Below are positions 5,257 to 5,663 of a stretch of DNA of 5,663 nt, piece by piece. The DNA is from Thermodesulfobacteriota bacterium (GTDB lineage Bacteria > Desulfobacterota > RBG-13-43-22), in contig JALOOY010000138.1 in the NCBI GenBank assembly GCA_025454185.1, positions 1 to 5,663 of the forward strand, given 5' to 3'. Made by a program: the position numbers and the translations under genes. The notes below the pieces were generated by a model. The model ran no database searches, was not told where the DNA came from, and saw only the letters and a list, made by a program, of their open reading frames with translations. Positions within the stretch are counted from its first letter, which is position 1. The number at the start of each line of letters is the position of its first letter.

Positions 5257-5663
5257 TTATTTCTCATCGGCGGGACAGGATTGACCCGGGCAACTCCGGG
5301 GCAGATTGACGGTCATGGAGTTTTCCAGCCGCAGCATGTATTTCAGATAGCGGAAGGCGAAGCGGAGTAACTCTTCAGCGTCAGTGCGCAGGCGGTCTTG
5401 CAGCTCCGGTTCCACGGCAAAGATTTTGAGGAAATCAGTATCAAAAATATACCCTTGGAACCAATCCAGGTCATAGGCCACCTGGTAATAGTGGTCCCGG
5501 AACTTGGCACCCAGGGGTTTGCCGGGGCGGGCCCCCACCTGGAGCATGATGGATTTCCATTCCCGATCCATTTCCCGATAGGTTTCCAGCCCCTGATCCC
5601 GGCACCAGGTTTCCAGAGTCCAGTCGCCTCCTTCTCGAAAGCCCCAGGGTCGGTGGCGTCGAG
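5257..5663 (-). CDS. Unrecognised protein, C-terminal part (runs off right edge)
   Basis: An open frame ends at TAA (5257-5259) and stays open to the right edge, giving about 135 codons. I do not recognise the family. The visible part is soluble and rich in aromatic and charged residues, with FRDHYYQVAYDLDWFQGYIF, a helical LRTDAEELLRFAFRYLKYML segment, and a C-terminal tail with two cysteines (SCPGQSCPADEK). The first internal ATG (5569-5571) would give 104 residues but has only a weak GGGA upstream. The codons before it read as plausible protein (GDWTLETWCRDQGLETYREM), so the true start probably lies outside the window. It stands 86 nt upstream of the cyclase on the same strand and may share its transcript. 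Confidence 0.55.
   Translation of the reverse strand, partial: RRHRPWGFREGGDWTLETWCRDQGLETYREMDREWKSIMLQVGARPGKPLGAKFRDHYYQVAYDLDWFQGYIFDTDFLKIFAVEPELQDRLRTDAEELLRFAFRYLKYMLRLENSMTVNLPRSCPGQSCPADEK

Noticed and set aside
1..5663. CRISPR array, tRNA, rRNA, insertion sequence or defence system
   Set aside because: No regular repeat-spacer pattern, RNA gene signature, transposase or terminal inverted repeats were seen.

Overview
The window reads as chromosomal DNA of an anaerobic, fairly GC-rich Desulfobacterota-type ('deltaproteobacterial') organism. The basis is inference from gene content: the archaeal-type entry to the shikimate pathway (ADH synthase plus 3-dehydroquinate synthase II), known in bacteria mainly from Desulfovibrio-like lineages, next to a P-PheA and a cysteine-cluster/DUF3786 protein typical of strict anaerobes. 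The species cannot be named from sequence alone.

Left part (1-3261, minus strand): an aromatic amino acid operon read right to left. It starts with a strong promoter (3233-3261), followed by a 19-residue leader peptide packed with Phe, Tyr and Trp codons (3143-3202), a candidate antiterminator pairing and a terminator-like hairpin with a T-rich tail (3051-3095). Then come ADH synthase (aroA'), 3-dehydroquinate synthase II (aroB'), chorismate mutase/prephenate dehydratase (pheA) and the first 32 codons of what looks like type I 3-dehydroquinate dehydratase (aroD), which runs off the left edge. Spacing is tight: 1 nt, 14 nt and a TTGA stop/start overlap. Together the genes cover entry into the pathway, its third step and the Phe branch. 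The leader has the complete layout of a ribosome-mediated transcription attenuator that would sense charged aromatic tRNAs. This is the main discovery of the window.

Middle (3262-4333): the rest of a divergent intergenic region, with a small dyad beside the aro promoter, a degenerate repeat of a widespread intergenic type and a weak plus-strand promoter candidate. These are followed by a plus-strand gene for a protein with an N-terminal four-cysteine Fe-S domain and a DUF3786-like body, and then by a palindromic dispersed-type repeat between convergent genes.

Right part (4334-5663, minus strand): a soluble class III adenylate cyclase fused to an N-terminal two-helix ferritin-like segment carrying E/E-x-x-H, possibly an iron- or redox-responsive cyclase. 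Upstream of it is the C-terminal part of an unrecognised protein that continues past the right edge.
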